From: Planctomycetota bacterium
GTDB taxonomy: Bacteria; Planctomycetota; UBA11346
Reading direction: 5' to 3'
DNA length: 8,262 bases
Assembly (NCBI GenBank): GCA_013821615.1
Contig: JACDGQ010000115.1
Coordinates: forward strand, 1-8,262
Below are positions 1 through 5,621 of the stretch, one piece after another; position 1 is the first letter of the stretch, and each line of letters opens with the position of its first letter. Made by a program: the position numbers and the translations under genes. The notes beneath the pieces are model-generated. The model did no database searches. It saw only the letters and a list, made by a program, of their open reading frames with translations, and was not told where the DNA came from.

Positions 1-290
1 GTGCGCCGCGATGGACGCGTGGCCTGCGCCTGGCGCGCGCCGACGCTGCGTACGAAACGCGAGGCGTTGGCTTCGGCGCGCATGCGCTCGCGCAGGCTGG
101 CGACCATCGCCGTCCCGTCGGCATCGTCCAAGGCCTGGGCGATCAGGCCGATCGCAGCGAGCTGCTCGCGCACCCACGCGCCGTCGTCTCCAGCAGCGCC
201 GATCACGGCCGCCAGCGCCGCTGCGTCGTCCGGCGCGATGTCACCATCGCGCCAGGCCTCGATCAGCAGGGACAGGCGCTCGTGGTTCAT
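1..290 (-). CDS. FecR/anti-sigma-like protein, N-terminal fragment (partial)
   Basis: This is the first 96 codons of a gene that continues beyond the left edge of the window. The ATG at 290-288 overlaps the sigma factor stop codon in an ATGA arrangement, so the two genes are almost certainly co-transcribed and translationally coupled. The start reads MNHERLSLLIEAWRDGDI, followed by an Ala/Asp-rich helical stretch (DDAAALAAVIGAAGDDGAWV) and a further helix, with a basic segment rich in Arg near residues 70-96. That pattern (a short helical N-terminus asking for a 'width x depth' bundle, then a basic linker before a membrane segment) resembles the N-termini of FecR-domain proteins that follow ECF sigma factors in Planctomycetes and Verrucomicrobia. 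No HxxxCxxC zinc anti-sigma motif is visible. The proposed role is to hold the sigma factor inactive at the membrane until a signal is received; this is inferred mainly from position, because the membrane segment and FecR domain would lie outside the window. Confidence 0.7.
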   Translation of the reverse strand, partial: MNHERLSLLIEAWRDGDIAPDDAAALAAVIGAAGDDGAWVREQLAAIGLIAQALDDADGTAMVASLRERMRAEANASRFVRSVGARQAQATRPSRR

Positions 291-847
291 CGGCCCGCCA
301 CCCGCGCCACCACGCAGCGCATCAGCACCTCGCGCAGGCGCATCAGCGTCATCGCCATGCCCGCCTCGCTCTTGCCGAAGCGCTGCGACAGGTCCTTCAC
401 CCCCATGCCCTGATGGTAGCGCAGATCGACCAGCGCGCGCTGCGCGTCCTGCAGTGAGCCCAGGCAATGCTTGAGCGCGGCGATGCGGTCGCCGGCGTCA
501 TCGCCCTCGCCGCTGGCGGCATCCGCCTCGGCCTGGCGGACGAGCGCCGCATCGACCAGACCGAGGTGGTGGGCGCGCTGGGTGGCACGCGTGCGCAGGA
601 AGCCCATCACGCGGTTTCTGCAGATGGTGCGCAGCCACGGACCGAAATCGCGCGCCTCGTCGAAGCCCGCCAGGCCGCGGAAGGCATCGAGGAAGGCGTC
701 CTGGACGACGTCGTAGACATCGTCCGCATCCGGCAGGTAGCGCGCCGCCAGACCGCGCAGGCGCGCCTGGTGCAGGCGCACCAGGGCGGAGAAGGCCTCC
801 ACTTGGCCGCCCTTGGCGAGCTCAACGAGCCGGCGTTCATCGCTCAT
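287..847 (-). CDS. ECF-type RNA polymerase sigma factor (sigma-70 family)
   Basis: A 186-residue sigma factor with the two-domain ECF layout. Region 2 spans about residues 12-86 and includes DADDVYDVVQDAFLDAFRGL and the promoter-melting/-10 recognition segment FGPWLRTICRNRVMGFLR. After a variable acidic linker (EADAASGEGDDAGD), region 4 covers about residues 120-186 with the -35-binding helix-turn-helix (MGVKDLSQRFGKSEAGMAMT). It would direct RNA polymerase to a small regulon. The ATG at 847 is preferred over an in-frame start at 934 because GGAG lies 5 nt upstream and because the extra 29 residues are Arg/Gly/Pro-rich and unlike any sigma N-terminus. Region 2 and 4 appear intact. The general type resembles the Rhodopirellula/Verrucomicrobium sigma family. 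The downstream overlapping gene is the likely cognate regulator. Its own promoter was not recognised in the 143-bp upstream gap. Confidence 0.93.
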   Translation of the reverse strand: MSDERRLVELAKGGQVEAFSALVRLHQARLRGLAARYLPDADDVYDVVQDAFLDAFRGLAGFDEARDFGPWLRTICRNRVMGFLRTRATQRAHHLGLVDAALVRQAEADAASGEGDDAGDRIAALKHCLGSLQDAQRALVDLRYHQGMGVKDLSQRFGKSEAGMAMTLMRLREVLMRCVVARVAGR

Positions 848-881
848 GGGCACTCCGGGGCAGCGGACACGTCGCGGGCCA

Positions 882-902
882 CGCCGCCCGTCACCGGCGG
901 CG
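882..902 (-). other. GC-rich hairpin upstream of the sigma gene
   Basis: A perfect 7-bp inverted repeat (CGCCGCC at 882-888, GGCGGCG at 896-902) with a 7-nt loop lies 35-55 nt upstream of the sigma factor start. There is no following T-run, so it is not an intrinsic terminator. A second, weaker repeat (GGCAC 930-934 / GTGCC 948-952) lies further upstream. They could be leader structure or a factor-dependent stop for the beta-propeller transcript. In GC-rich DNA such hairpins arise often by chance. Confidence 0.25.
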
Positions 903-990
903 CCTGGCGAAGCCCGACGCCGCGTGGACGGCACGACCGCGGACGCAGTGCCATGCCAGGGTTATGGCTGGGTGGGGCCCATCTAACGCC

Positions 991-2877
991 CTATTTCCGC
1001 CAGCGAACCGTTGGCGCTGCAGCGCAACCATGCGGTGGGGGGTACAGTGACCGTGTACACGCCGCCGAAACACCGTGGGCGATGCGTTTTGTGGCCTCTG
1101 CGCGTGTCGCGAACGAAGCGCCCGAGCTGGCGGAAACGCCTCGCGAGCGCGTCGTGCCGCTTGCGCCTCGCTTCCCCGTGATCGCCACCAGCTCCTTGCT
1201 GCTGCGATGGTAGAGCATGCCGTTGCTGTAGGCCGGTCCGCTCAGACTCCAGGTCTCGCCGAGCGCGCCGAGGTCGTTGACCGCGGTCAGGGCGTGCTCA
1301 TCCAGGACCTTGGCGTTCGCGTCCAACACATAGGTCACGCCGAGCAGCGTGCTGAAATAGACGTGGTCGCCGAGCGCCACCGGCGAACTGAAGAAGGCGT
1401 CCACCTCCCAGCCGTCGGTGCGCGAACGGTCCTCGTCCGCGATGTCGTGGCCCTGGCTGTCCTCGGCGCGGGTCTTGAGCGAGCGGCCGTAGATGCGCCT
1501 CTCTTCCTGGCCCGGCTTACGTTCGACGCCGACCGGCAGCTCGAGGTAGGCGACCGCGCCGGTGGCGTTGTCGATGCGCCCGACGCTGTGCGACGGCCCG
1601 CTGTGGCCGTTCGGCGCGTGGCCGTTGCGACGGTTGTTGGTGGTGCACAGGAACCAGGTGTGGCCATGGGTCACGATGTTGCTGTGCCATTCCGGCAGCA
1701 CGTGTAGCACCTCGCCCGGCTTGAGTGCGTAGGCCGGGACATCGGGGACGTCGCGCAGGCTGGCGTGCAGCGTCGCGTGGTAGGCATGGGTGGCCTCGTC
1801 CCACTGGCGGACATCGACGTTCCGGACGAGCGACTGGGTCGCGACCAGCACGCCGGTCATGACGTCGAGGACGATCTGCGATTCCTCGGGCGCGTTCTTG
1901 AACCAGTAGGCGTGCTGCTGGTCCCAGGTCGCGTTGTATTGCGCCATCCACGTGGTGCCGTCGAGCGGACCACCGGGTTCTGCGGCGGGCGAGAAGCGCC
2001 AGATGGTCTTGCCCTCTTCGCCCGGCGCGAGGCTGGTCATGGTCAGCCCGATCGGGGTTTCAGGCACGCCGTGCGGGCCGCCGCGGCCGTGCAGGACCGC
2101 AGGTCGGCCGTCTGGCAGGCGGCCGGCCACCGGCGTGCAGTAGAAGGTGGTGCCGTCCTCGGCGATCCAGCGCGTCTTGCCGGTCAGCTTGTCGACGCCG
2201 CGCAGGTAGTTCCACTCATCGCGATCGGCGCGGTAGCCGGCATCGTCCTTGGCGAGCGGCTCGACGGTGATCAGGTCATTGCCGACCAGCATCGGCTCGC
2301 ACTGGCGGTTGAAGGGGAAGTGGTCGGGTTGGGTGCGGATCTGGCGCCGCCAGACCTCCTTGCCGTCGACCGTCCAGCAACCCATCTCGCCCGAGGAGTT
2401 GAAGAACCACACGTGTGCGGCGTCGCAGATCGGCGTCCACGAGGTCGAGTCGCTGAAGGCGTACAGCAGTGGGCTGTTGCGCCCCGCCTGCAGCGGCACC
2501 GACCACAGGATCCTTCCGGTCTGCTGATCGATGGCGTGGCCGAGGATGGCGTTGCTCTGCTTCTTGCCGTCGAAGGGCGCGAAGGTGGTCAGGTAGATGC
2601 GCCCCGCAGCGACGGCGATGTTGCCCTGGCCGCCGTTCGGCAGGGGGGTGCGCCAGGCGAGATGCTGGTCGAGGGCGACGCTCCAGCGCAGGGGGGCGTC
2701 GGCGACCGCCAGCGACCACGAGCCGTCCGGTCCACCGGCCTGGGGCCAGTCGCGGACCGGTTCCGCCGCCCGCAGCGGGCCGACGGCACAGGCGAGGCCG
2801 AGCAGCGGGATGAGGGCATGCCACGCCCGGATCGGAGTGGGTTGCGTGATAAGCAGGTGCGTGGTGGGCATGCCCAT
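991..2877 (-). CDS. Secreted PQQ-type beta-propeller repeat protein
   Basis: A 628-residue exported protein. The N-terminus has a hydrophobic core (about residues 21-35) and a plausible signal peptidase I site after LRAA (residue 38); C30 is not in a good lipobox. The mature protein begins with DWPQAGGP, like the DWPQFRGP start of many planctomycete PQQ-like propellers. Blade motifs of the type xTGxxxW recur: QTGRILW (~120-126), DGKEVW (~172-177), LTGKTRW (~232-237), EGKTIW (~289-294) and ATGAVAY (~438-444). Such proteins fold as a beta-propeller of the BamB/quinoprotein dehydrogenase superfamily; no PQQ-binding or metal-ligand set can be assigned, so enzyme activity is not claimed. The propeller appears to end at about ITGK (566-569); the last 59 residues are Ser/Ala/Arg-rich and unlike the family. 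The start at 2877 has only a weak ribosome site; an ATG at 2871 is an alternative. A sigma-70-like promoter lies just upstream. Confidence 0.9.
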   Translation of the reverse strand: MGMPTTHLLITQPTPIRAWHALIPLLGLACAVGPLRAAEPVRDWPQAGGPDGSWSLAVADAPLRWSVALDQHLAWRTPLPNGGQGNIAVAAGRIYLTTFAPFDGKKQSNAILGHAIDQQTGRILWSVPLQAGRNSPLLYAFSDSTSWTPICDAAHVWFFNSSGEMGCWTVDGKEVWRRQIRTQPDHFPFNRQCEPMLVGNDLITVEPLAKDDAGYRADRDEWNYLRGVDKLTGKTRWIAEDGTTFYCTPVAGRLPDGRPAVLHGRGGPHGVPETPIGLTMTSLAPGEEGKTIWRFSPAAEPGGPLDGTTWMAQYNATWDQQHAYWFKNAPEESQIVLDVMTGVLVATQSLVRNVDVRQWDEATHAYHATLHASLRDVPDVPAYALKPGEVLHVLPEWHSNIVTHGHTWFLCTTNNRRNGHAPNGHSGPSHSVGRIDNATGAVAYLELPVGVERKPGQEERRIYGRSLKTRAEDSQGHDIADEDRSRTDGWEVDAFFSSPVALGDHVYFSTLLGVTYVLDANAKVLDEHALTAVNDLGALGETWSLSGPAYSNGMLYHRSSKELVAITGKRGASGTTRSRGVSASSGASFATRAEATKRIAHGVSAACTRSLYPPPHGCAAAPTVRWRK

Positions 2878-2901
2878 TGATACCCGCGAACATCCGGAAC
2901 G

Positions 2902-2929
2902 TTTATATTAACAATAGGGTCCATTGTAA
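2902..2929 (-). promoter_or_regulatory. Sigma-70-like promoter for the beta-propeller gene
   Basis: On the minus strand TTACAA (2929-2924) and TATAAA (2907-2902) are separated by 16 bp, near matches to TTGACA and TATAAT. They lie in an AT-rich island (about 2895-2935) that stands out against the GC-rich surroundings. The predicted transcript start is near 2895, giving a leader of about 18-24 nt before the ATG at 2877, consistent with the short and weak ribosome site. An inverted repeat ACAAT (2911-2915) / ATTGT (2923-2927) fills the spacer and overlaps the -35 box, so a repressor site here is conceivable. Confidence 0.5.
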
Positions 2930-2952
2930 GTTGTCTGATGCACGTCTCAGAG

Positions 2953-2996
2953 ACCCGGACACCGGGTGCGAGAATTCCGGAATCAGCTCTGATCAG
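2953..2996. repeat. Cluster of short palindromes between two genes
   Basis: Downstream of the lipoprotein stop codon and upstream of the beta-propeller promoter, several perfect palindromes follow one another: ACCCGG-ACA-CCGGGT (2953-2967), ATTCCGGAAT (2974-2983), ATCAG-CT-CTGAT (2982-2993) and CTGATCAG (2989-2996). The first could fold as a 6-bp hairpin with a 3-nt loop and act as a transcription end for the lipoprotein gene, but no T-run follows on the minus strand. Alternatively they are protein-binding sites controlling the beta-propeller promoter. Confidence 0.35.
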
Positions 2997-3020
2997 CCGC
3001 AGCCCGCCATGCCGCGCACA

Positions 3021-3542
3021 TCAGATCAGTGCTGCCGGCGCCACGGTGACCAACCTGGTGAACGACTTGGTGCTGACATTCTGTACCGGTGACCCGAAGG
3101 TGTTGCCGGGGTCGATGCTCACCGTCAGCGCGCGATCGGTGCCAGCGCCCAGGCGCCCAAGCGGCAGGCTCAGATCGACCGTGTAGAGGTTCTTCGCCAC
3201 CGAGGAGTTCTGCGCCACCGTCAGCACCATGGCTACGGTGGTGTCGAGCACGGTGGTTCCGTCGATGGTGACCAACACCCGCACCGGGCTGGTGATGGTG
3301 CGGACGGTTGAGCAGCGCAGCCGCCCAATGAGCGTCACGGCGTCGTTGCTGGTCGGGGTGGCCGGGCTCACGGCTGGCGCACTGGTCGCCTCCCAGATGA
3401 AGGTCAGGGCACCGTCCACGGCCGCACCCGACGAGCCGCCTCCATGATAACCGCAGCCCGCGACGATGGCGATGAGCATCGCCGCGCCCAGCATGAGACA
3501 GGCGCGCAGCAGGGGGCGAAGGGCGGGCAGGGTTGCGGTCAC
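3021..3542 (-). CDS. Lipoprotein with CARDB-like domain
   Basis: A 173-residue protein with a lipoprotein signal peptide: basic N-region, hydrophobic core (LGAAMLIAIVAG) and lipobox VAGC with the lipidated cysteine at residue 30, followed by a Gly/Ser-rich linker (GYHGGGSSG). Gly at +2 does not signal inner-membrane retention, so an outer-membrane or cell-surface location is likely. The remainder (about 45-165) is predicted to be beta-strand: strands TSPVRVLVTIDGTTVLDTTV, a middle pair, and ALTVSIDPGNTFGSPVQNVS ending in SFTRLVTV. This order resembles CARDB or other Ig-like extracellular domains, in which a closing V-DPxN segment precedes the last strand. The resemblance is by pattern only. 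The start is GTG at 3542, chosen because GGAG lies 5 nt upstream and because it gives a complete signal peptide. It may share a transcript with the exported protein 111 bp upstream. Confidence 0.8.
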   Translation of the reverse strand: MTATLPALRPLLRACLMLGAAMLIAIVAGCGYHGGGSSGAAVDGALTFIWEATSAPAVSPATPTSNDAVTLIGRLRCSTVRTITSPVRVLVTIDGTTVLDTTVAMVLTVAQNSSVAKNLYTVDLSLPLGRLGAGTDRALTVSIDPGNTFGSPVQNVSTKSFTRLVTVAPAALI

Positions 3543-3553
3543 GGATGCTCCAG
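3543..3553 (-). promoter_or_regulatory. Ribosome binding site fixing the GTG start of the lipoprotein
   Basis: The minus strand reads CTGGAGCATCC immediately before the GTG, giving a GGAG box 5 nt from the start. This makes the GTG at 3542-3540 more credible than the internal ATG at residue 17, which would cut into the signal peptide. The same GAGCATCC stretch occurs immediately before the ATG of the neighbouring gene (4155-4162). Confidence 0.55.
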
Positions 3554-3653
3554 TTGGGGCCGCGGATGGCCGCGGGATCCCATGGCCTCAGCCGGCGTAC
3601 GGAAGCGAAATCTCATGCCGAACACAGCACGTCCACTGGTCGTGAGCGGATGC

Positions 3654-4154
3654 TCAGGGCACGACGCTGCGCGCCTCCGTCGCGGTCGCGGCCGCCGTCG
3701 CCGTCACGGTCAGGTTCGCCGGCCGGATCCATTCGCCGAAGACCTCGCCGACATTGGAGTTCATGTTCAGCGTATCGGTCGTGAAGCGATCCTGGGCGCG
3801 GTAGAAGGCGAAGCGGAAGAACAGCGGCTGCCGATCATAGCGGGCCATGACCACCATGATGAGGTAGTCGGGGCCGAGGTGGCCGATGGCGACGACCTGG
3901 TGGTCGTGCAGCTTGCCGACGGTGCTCTCGTTCATGCCCTGGAGGACGCCGATGATCTTGGGGAATTCCGTCTGCACGCCCCACTTCCCCTTGTCAGCCA
4001 TGAGTTCGGTCACCGCCCGCGTCGCATCGTTGGCGCGCAGGCTGGTGAAGAAGCCGGCGATGAGGTCGCGGCATTCCCGGGGCGGCTCCTCGCCGCGCAG
4101 CCAGCCAGGGCAGAGGATGATCACAAGGAGCAGGGCGAGGGTGGGGCGGATCAT
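3654..4154 (-). CDS. Small exported protein of unknown function
   Basis: A 166-residue protein that I cannot place in a named family. Residues 1-21 form a Sec signal peptide (hydrophobic LALLLVIILCPGWL, likely cleavage after residue 21 before EEPPRECRD). The mature part starts with a helix (CRDLIAGFFTSLRANDATRA), passes a mixed segment (KWGVQTEFPKIIGVLQGMN) and ends with strands (DYLIMVVMARY, PLFFRFAFYRA) up to GEVFGEWI. A helix containing 'FF.SLRAND..RAV..L' followed by a curved sheet is what NTF2-like/SnoaL-like domains look like, so a small periplasmic NTF2-like fold is a guess worth testing. The last 20 or so residues (NLTVTATAAATATEA) are low-complexity Ala/Thr, either a linker or an unstructured tail. 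Start ATG 4154; ribosome site weak (GAG 5 nt upstream, in TGAGCATCC). The 111-bp gap to the downstream lipoprotein allows co-transcription. Confidence 0.75.
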   Translation of the reverse strand: MIRPTLALLLVIILCPGWLRGEEPPRECRDLIAGFFTSLRANDATRAVTELMADKGKWGVQTEFPKIIGVLQGMNESTVGKLHDHQVVAIGHLGPDYLIMVVMARYDRQPLFFRFAFYRAQDRFTTDTLNMNSNVGEVFGEWIRPANLTVTATAAATATEARSVVP

Positions 4155-4315
4155 GGATGCTCACAGTGCGGCACGGGTGGAGACGTGATCATGGGAACCT
4201 CGCGAGGAGGGAAAGGATGGCGTGCGTGGGCTCGCGCCCCCTTACCCACGACCAACGGATCAGGCCAAGATTGCGTCCGCTTGAGGACCCGCTAGGCTTC
4301 CAGGATGAGCCGTCA

Positions 4316-4540
4316 ATGAAAGCGCGATCATTTCCTGGTGGGCATGCCAGTGGTTCGCAAGCATCGACCATGCTCCGCTGCACGTTCTGCGGCATGCGCG
4401 CGGGTTCCAGCCTGCTTCAATTGGGCGATCGCCTGTGGCTCCTGCAGGCCGGCTTCACCAGCCGCCAACTCGAACGCATGAGCTGGGCACGGATGCGTCG
4501 CCTGGTGGCCGAGGCGGAATCAGGGATGACCGCCCGCTGA
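4316..4540 (+). CDS. Possible small CxxC protein
   Basis: A 74-residue reading frame on the plus strand, unrecognised. The first 18 residues look unstructured; from residue 19 it reads MLRCTFCGMRAGSSLLQLGD, giving one CxxC pair (C22, C25), then an amphipathic segment LLQAGFTSRQLERMSWARM and a final helix to residue 74. One CxxC is half of a zinc ribbon, so metal binding would need a dimer or other ligands (H10 is the only histidine). The start at 4316 has AGGA 10 nt upstream; an internal ATG at 4370 would give 56 residues starting just before the CxxC but has no ribosome site. The frame stays open upstream to about 4157, but that part is Arg-rich and unconvincing. The helix-turn-like second half looks like real protein, yet no family is recalled, so it remains a moderate call. 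Confidence 0.42.
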   Translation: MKARSFPGGHASGSQASTMLRCTFCGMRAGSSLLQLGDRLWLLQAGFTSRQLERMSWARMRRLVAEAESGMTAR

Positions 4541-4545
4541 CGCGG

Positions 4546-4566
4546 GAGCGTGAGCAGCGGACGCTC
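4546..4566 (+). repeat. Inverted repeat after the small CxxC frame
   Basis: GAGCGT (4546-4551) and ACGCTC (4561-4566) form a 6-bp stem with a 9-nt loop just past the stop codon at 4538-4540; a second hairpin (CCCGC 4533-4537 / GCGGG 4542-4546) overlaps the stop. Neither is followed by a T-run. They may end the plus-strand transcript by a factor-dependent route or be chance. Confidence 0.25.
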
Positions 4567-4671
4567 GACCGCCATCAGGCGACAGCGCGCAGGAATGACG
4601 ACTGTGGCGGCGCAGCTTGAACGCCACTTCATCGTGGAATCGCGGGGACGACTGCCGCGCACCATCTGCAC

Positions 4672-4685
4672 GTGTTCCGGAACAC
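4672..4685. repeat. 14-bp perfect palindrome downstream of the response regulator
   Basis: GTGTTCCGGAACAC is a perfect palindrome located 31 nt past the stop codon of the response regulator. It shares the TTCCGGAA core with the palindrome at 2974-2983. About half a 14-bp perfect palindrome is expected by chance in a window this long, so only the shared core makes it notable. No T-run follows on either strand, so it is more like a protein-binding site than a terminator. Confidence 0.3.
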
Positions 4686-4716
4686 TGCTGGGGATCGGCC
4701 AGGCAACTGGGCCCGC

Positions 4717-5202
4717 TCAGGGTTTTCGGTCACCCTGCGGCGATGGCTCGCCCAGGCTGGTCGCCGTCCGGCGGCGTGCGTCGTGACTCTCGTCTTCGCT
4801 CGGCAGGAAGCGCCCGAGCGTCCGCACCCAGCCCACCAGGTCGGCGTAGTTCTGGGGTTTGACCATGTAATCGCTGATCGCCCAGGTGCTGCAGATGTCC
4901 TTGTCCGCCGGCCGCTGCGAACCGGTCAGGACGATGATCGCGACCTCCCGCGGTCCGTAGGCCGTGCGGATCACCTGCAGGAGGGTCTGCCCCTTCAGTC
5001 CGGGCAGTCCGAGATCGAGGACGATGAGCGCGGGCAGCGTCGACCCGTTCACCGCACCCAGACGGTTGAGCCTGACCACCGCCTCGATGGCATCAGCGGC
5101 GCAGGTTAGCCTGGCGCGCACGCCACTGACCAGCAGGGCGGCCGCAAACAGCTCGCGATCATCCTGGCGGTCCTCGATGAGCAGAATTTCCGGTATGGCC
5201 AT
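4717..5202 (-). CDS. Single-domain response regulator (receiver, Rcp1-like)
   Basis: A 161-residue protein made of one CheY-like receiver domain and a short charged tail. Visible receiver landmarks: acidic pair E10/D11 in ILLIEDRQDD, phospho-acceptor D63 in LIVLDLGLPG, T93 in VLTGSQ, and K115 in YMVKP. All needed residues are present, so it should be phosphorylated by a partner histidine kinase. The 'EDxxxD' start, LDLxLPG loop and the MVKPxNYADLVxWV ending fit the Rcp1-like group of stand-alone receivers that usually sit beside phytochrome-type or hybrid kinases. No output domain follows, and residues 134-161 are Ser/Glu/Arg-rich and probably disordered. No histidine kinase is in the window, so it is an orphan here. 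The ATG at 5202 has AGGA 7 nt upstream and is preferred to the ATG at 5232, which adds 10 residues with a weak ribosome site. Confidence 0.92.
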   Translation of the reverse strand: MAIPEILLIEDRQDDRELFAAALLVSGVRARLTCAADAIEAVVRLNRLGAVNGSTLPALIVLDLGLPGLKGQTLLQVIRTAYGPREVAIIVLTGSQRPADKDICSTWAISDYMVKPQNYADLVGWVRTLGRFLPSEDESHDARRRTATSLGEPSPQGDRKP

Positions 5203-5621
5203 GCGGGATTCCTGGCAGAGGGGACCACTCATCGTGCTCTGGTCATGCGGCGATGCCAGGATTCTCGCTGGCTTCCGGTTTTCCCCGAGGCCAGCGTAGC
5301 AAGCATGCCGATAGCCCTAAGAACATGCTTCGACTGCACATACGCAGGAATGTCTGGCCTGGTCTGCACGCCACACGAACGCAGGCGCCAGCGCGTGGCG
5401 GGGCTTCCAGAGGCAGCCGGTCTGGACCGCCGGCTGTGCCCCGCGCTTCCTGGACCGACGGTTGAAAAGGCTCGGCCTGTGCTTCGTCCGCCGTGCCATG
5501 CAGGCAGAAGGATCGGCGATGCCTGGTCGCCATTCTCCAACATCCTGCTCACCGTGCTGGGGCTGACCCTGTCTCACCGCGTCGGATATTGACGCTGGGC
5601 CGAGATTGCTAGGTTTCGCGC
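5203..5621. other. 419-bp region without a recognised gene
   Basis: Frames of 70-170 codons are open on both strands, but none shows a domain, signal peptide or ribosome site that supports it. What can be seen is structure: two neighbouring 7-bp inverted repeats upstream of the response regulator (CGCTGGC 5266-5272 / GCCAGCG 5290-5296 and AAGCATG 5301-5307 / CATGCTT 5324-5330), a third hairpin (CAGCCGG 5414-5420 / CCGGCTG 5430-5436), and an imperfect 15-bp direct repeat (5422-5436 and 5450-5464, 13 of 15 identical, 28 bp apart). It must hold the divergent promoters of the response regulator (leftward) and the cysteine-rich gene (rightward). Confidence 0.6.
5589..5615 (+). promoter_or_regulatory. 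Possible promoter of the cysteine-rich gene
   Basis: TTGACG (5589-5594, five of six bases of the -35 consensus) is followed after 15 bp by TAGGTT (5610-5615), a poor -10 match with a spacer shorter than usual. If used, transcription would begin close to the GTG at 5622, giving a nearly leaderless mRNA. Against this, AGG at 5611-5613 could instead act as a ribosome site 8 nt from the GTG, which would need an upstream promoter. Confidence 0.25.

Noticed and set aside
945..965. Sigma-54-like TGGCA...TGC stretch upstream of the sigma factor
   Set aside because: The distance between the GG and GC elements is one base short of the required spacing, and no enhancer-binding regulator is nearby.
467..1213. 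Plus-strand open frame of 248 codons
   Set aside because: It runs antisense to the ECF sigma factor and the beta-propeller tail, shows no domain, and its composition mirrors the GC-rich codons of the real genes.
1765..2880. Plus-strand open frame of 371 codons
   Set aside because: Antisense shadow of the beta-propeller gene; Val/Gly/Asp/Arg-rich with no recognisable motif.
3444..4295. Plus-strand open frame of 283 codons
   Set aside because: Covers the exported-protein gene in antisense; the minus strand has a proper signal peptide, the plus strand has only charged low-complexity sequence.
4305..4319. Four-codon frame MSRQ overlapping the ATG at 4316 as ATGA
   Set aside because: Too short to support as a leader peptide; such overlaps occur by chance.
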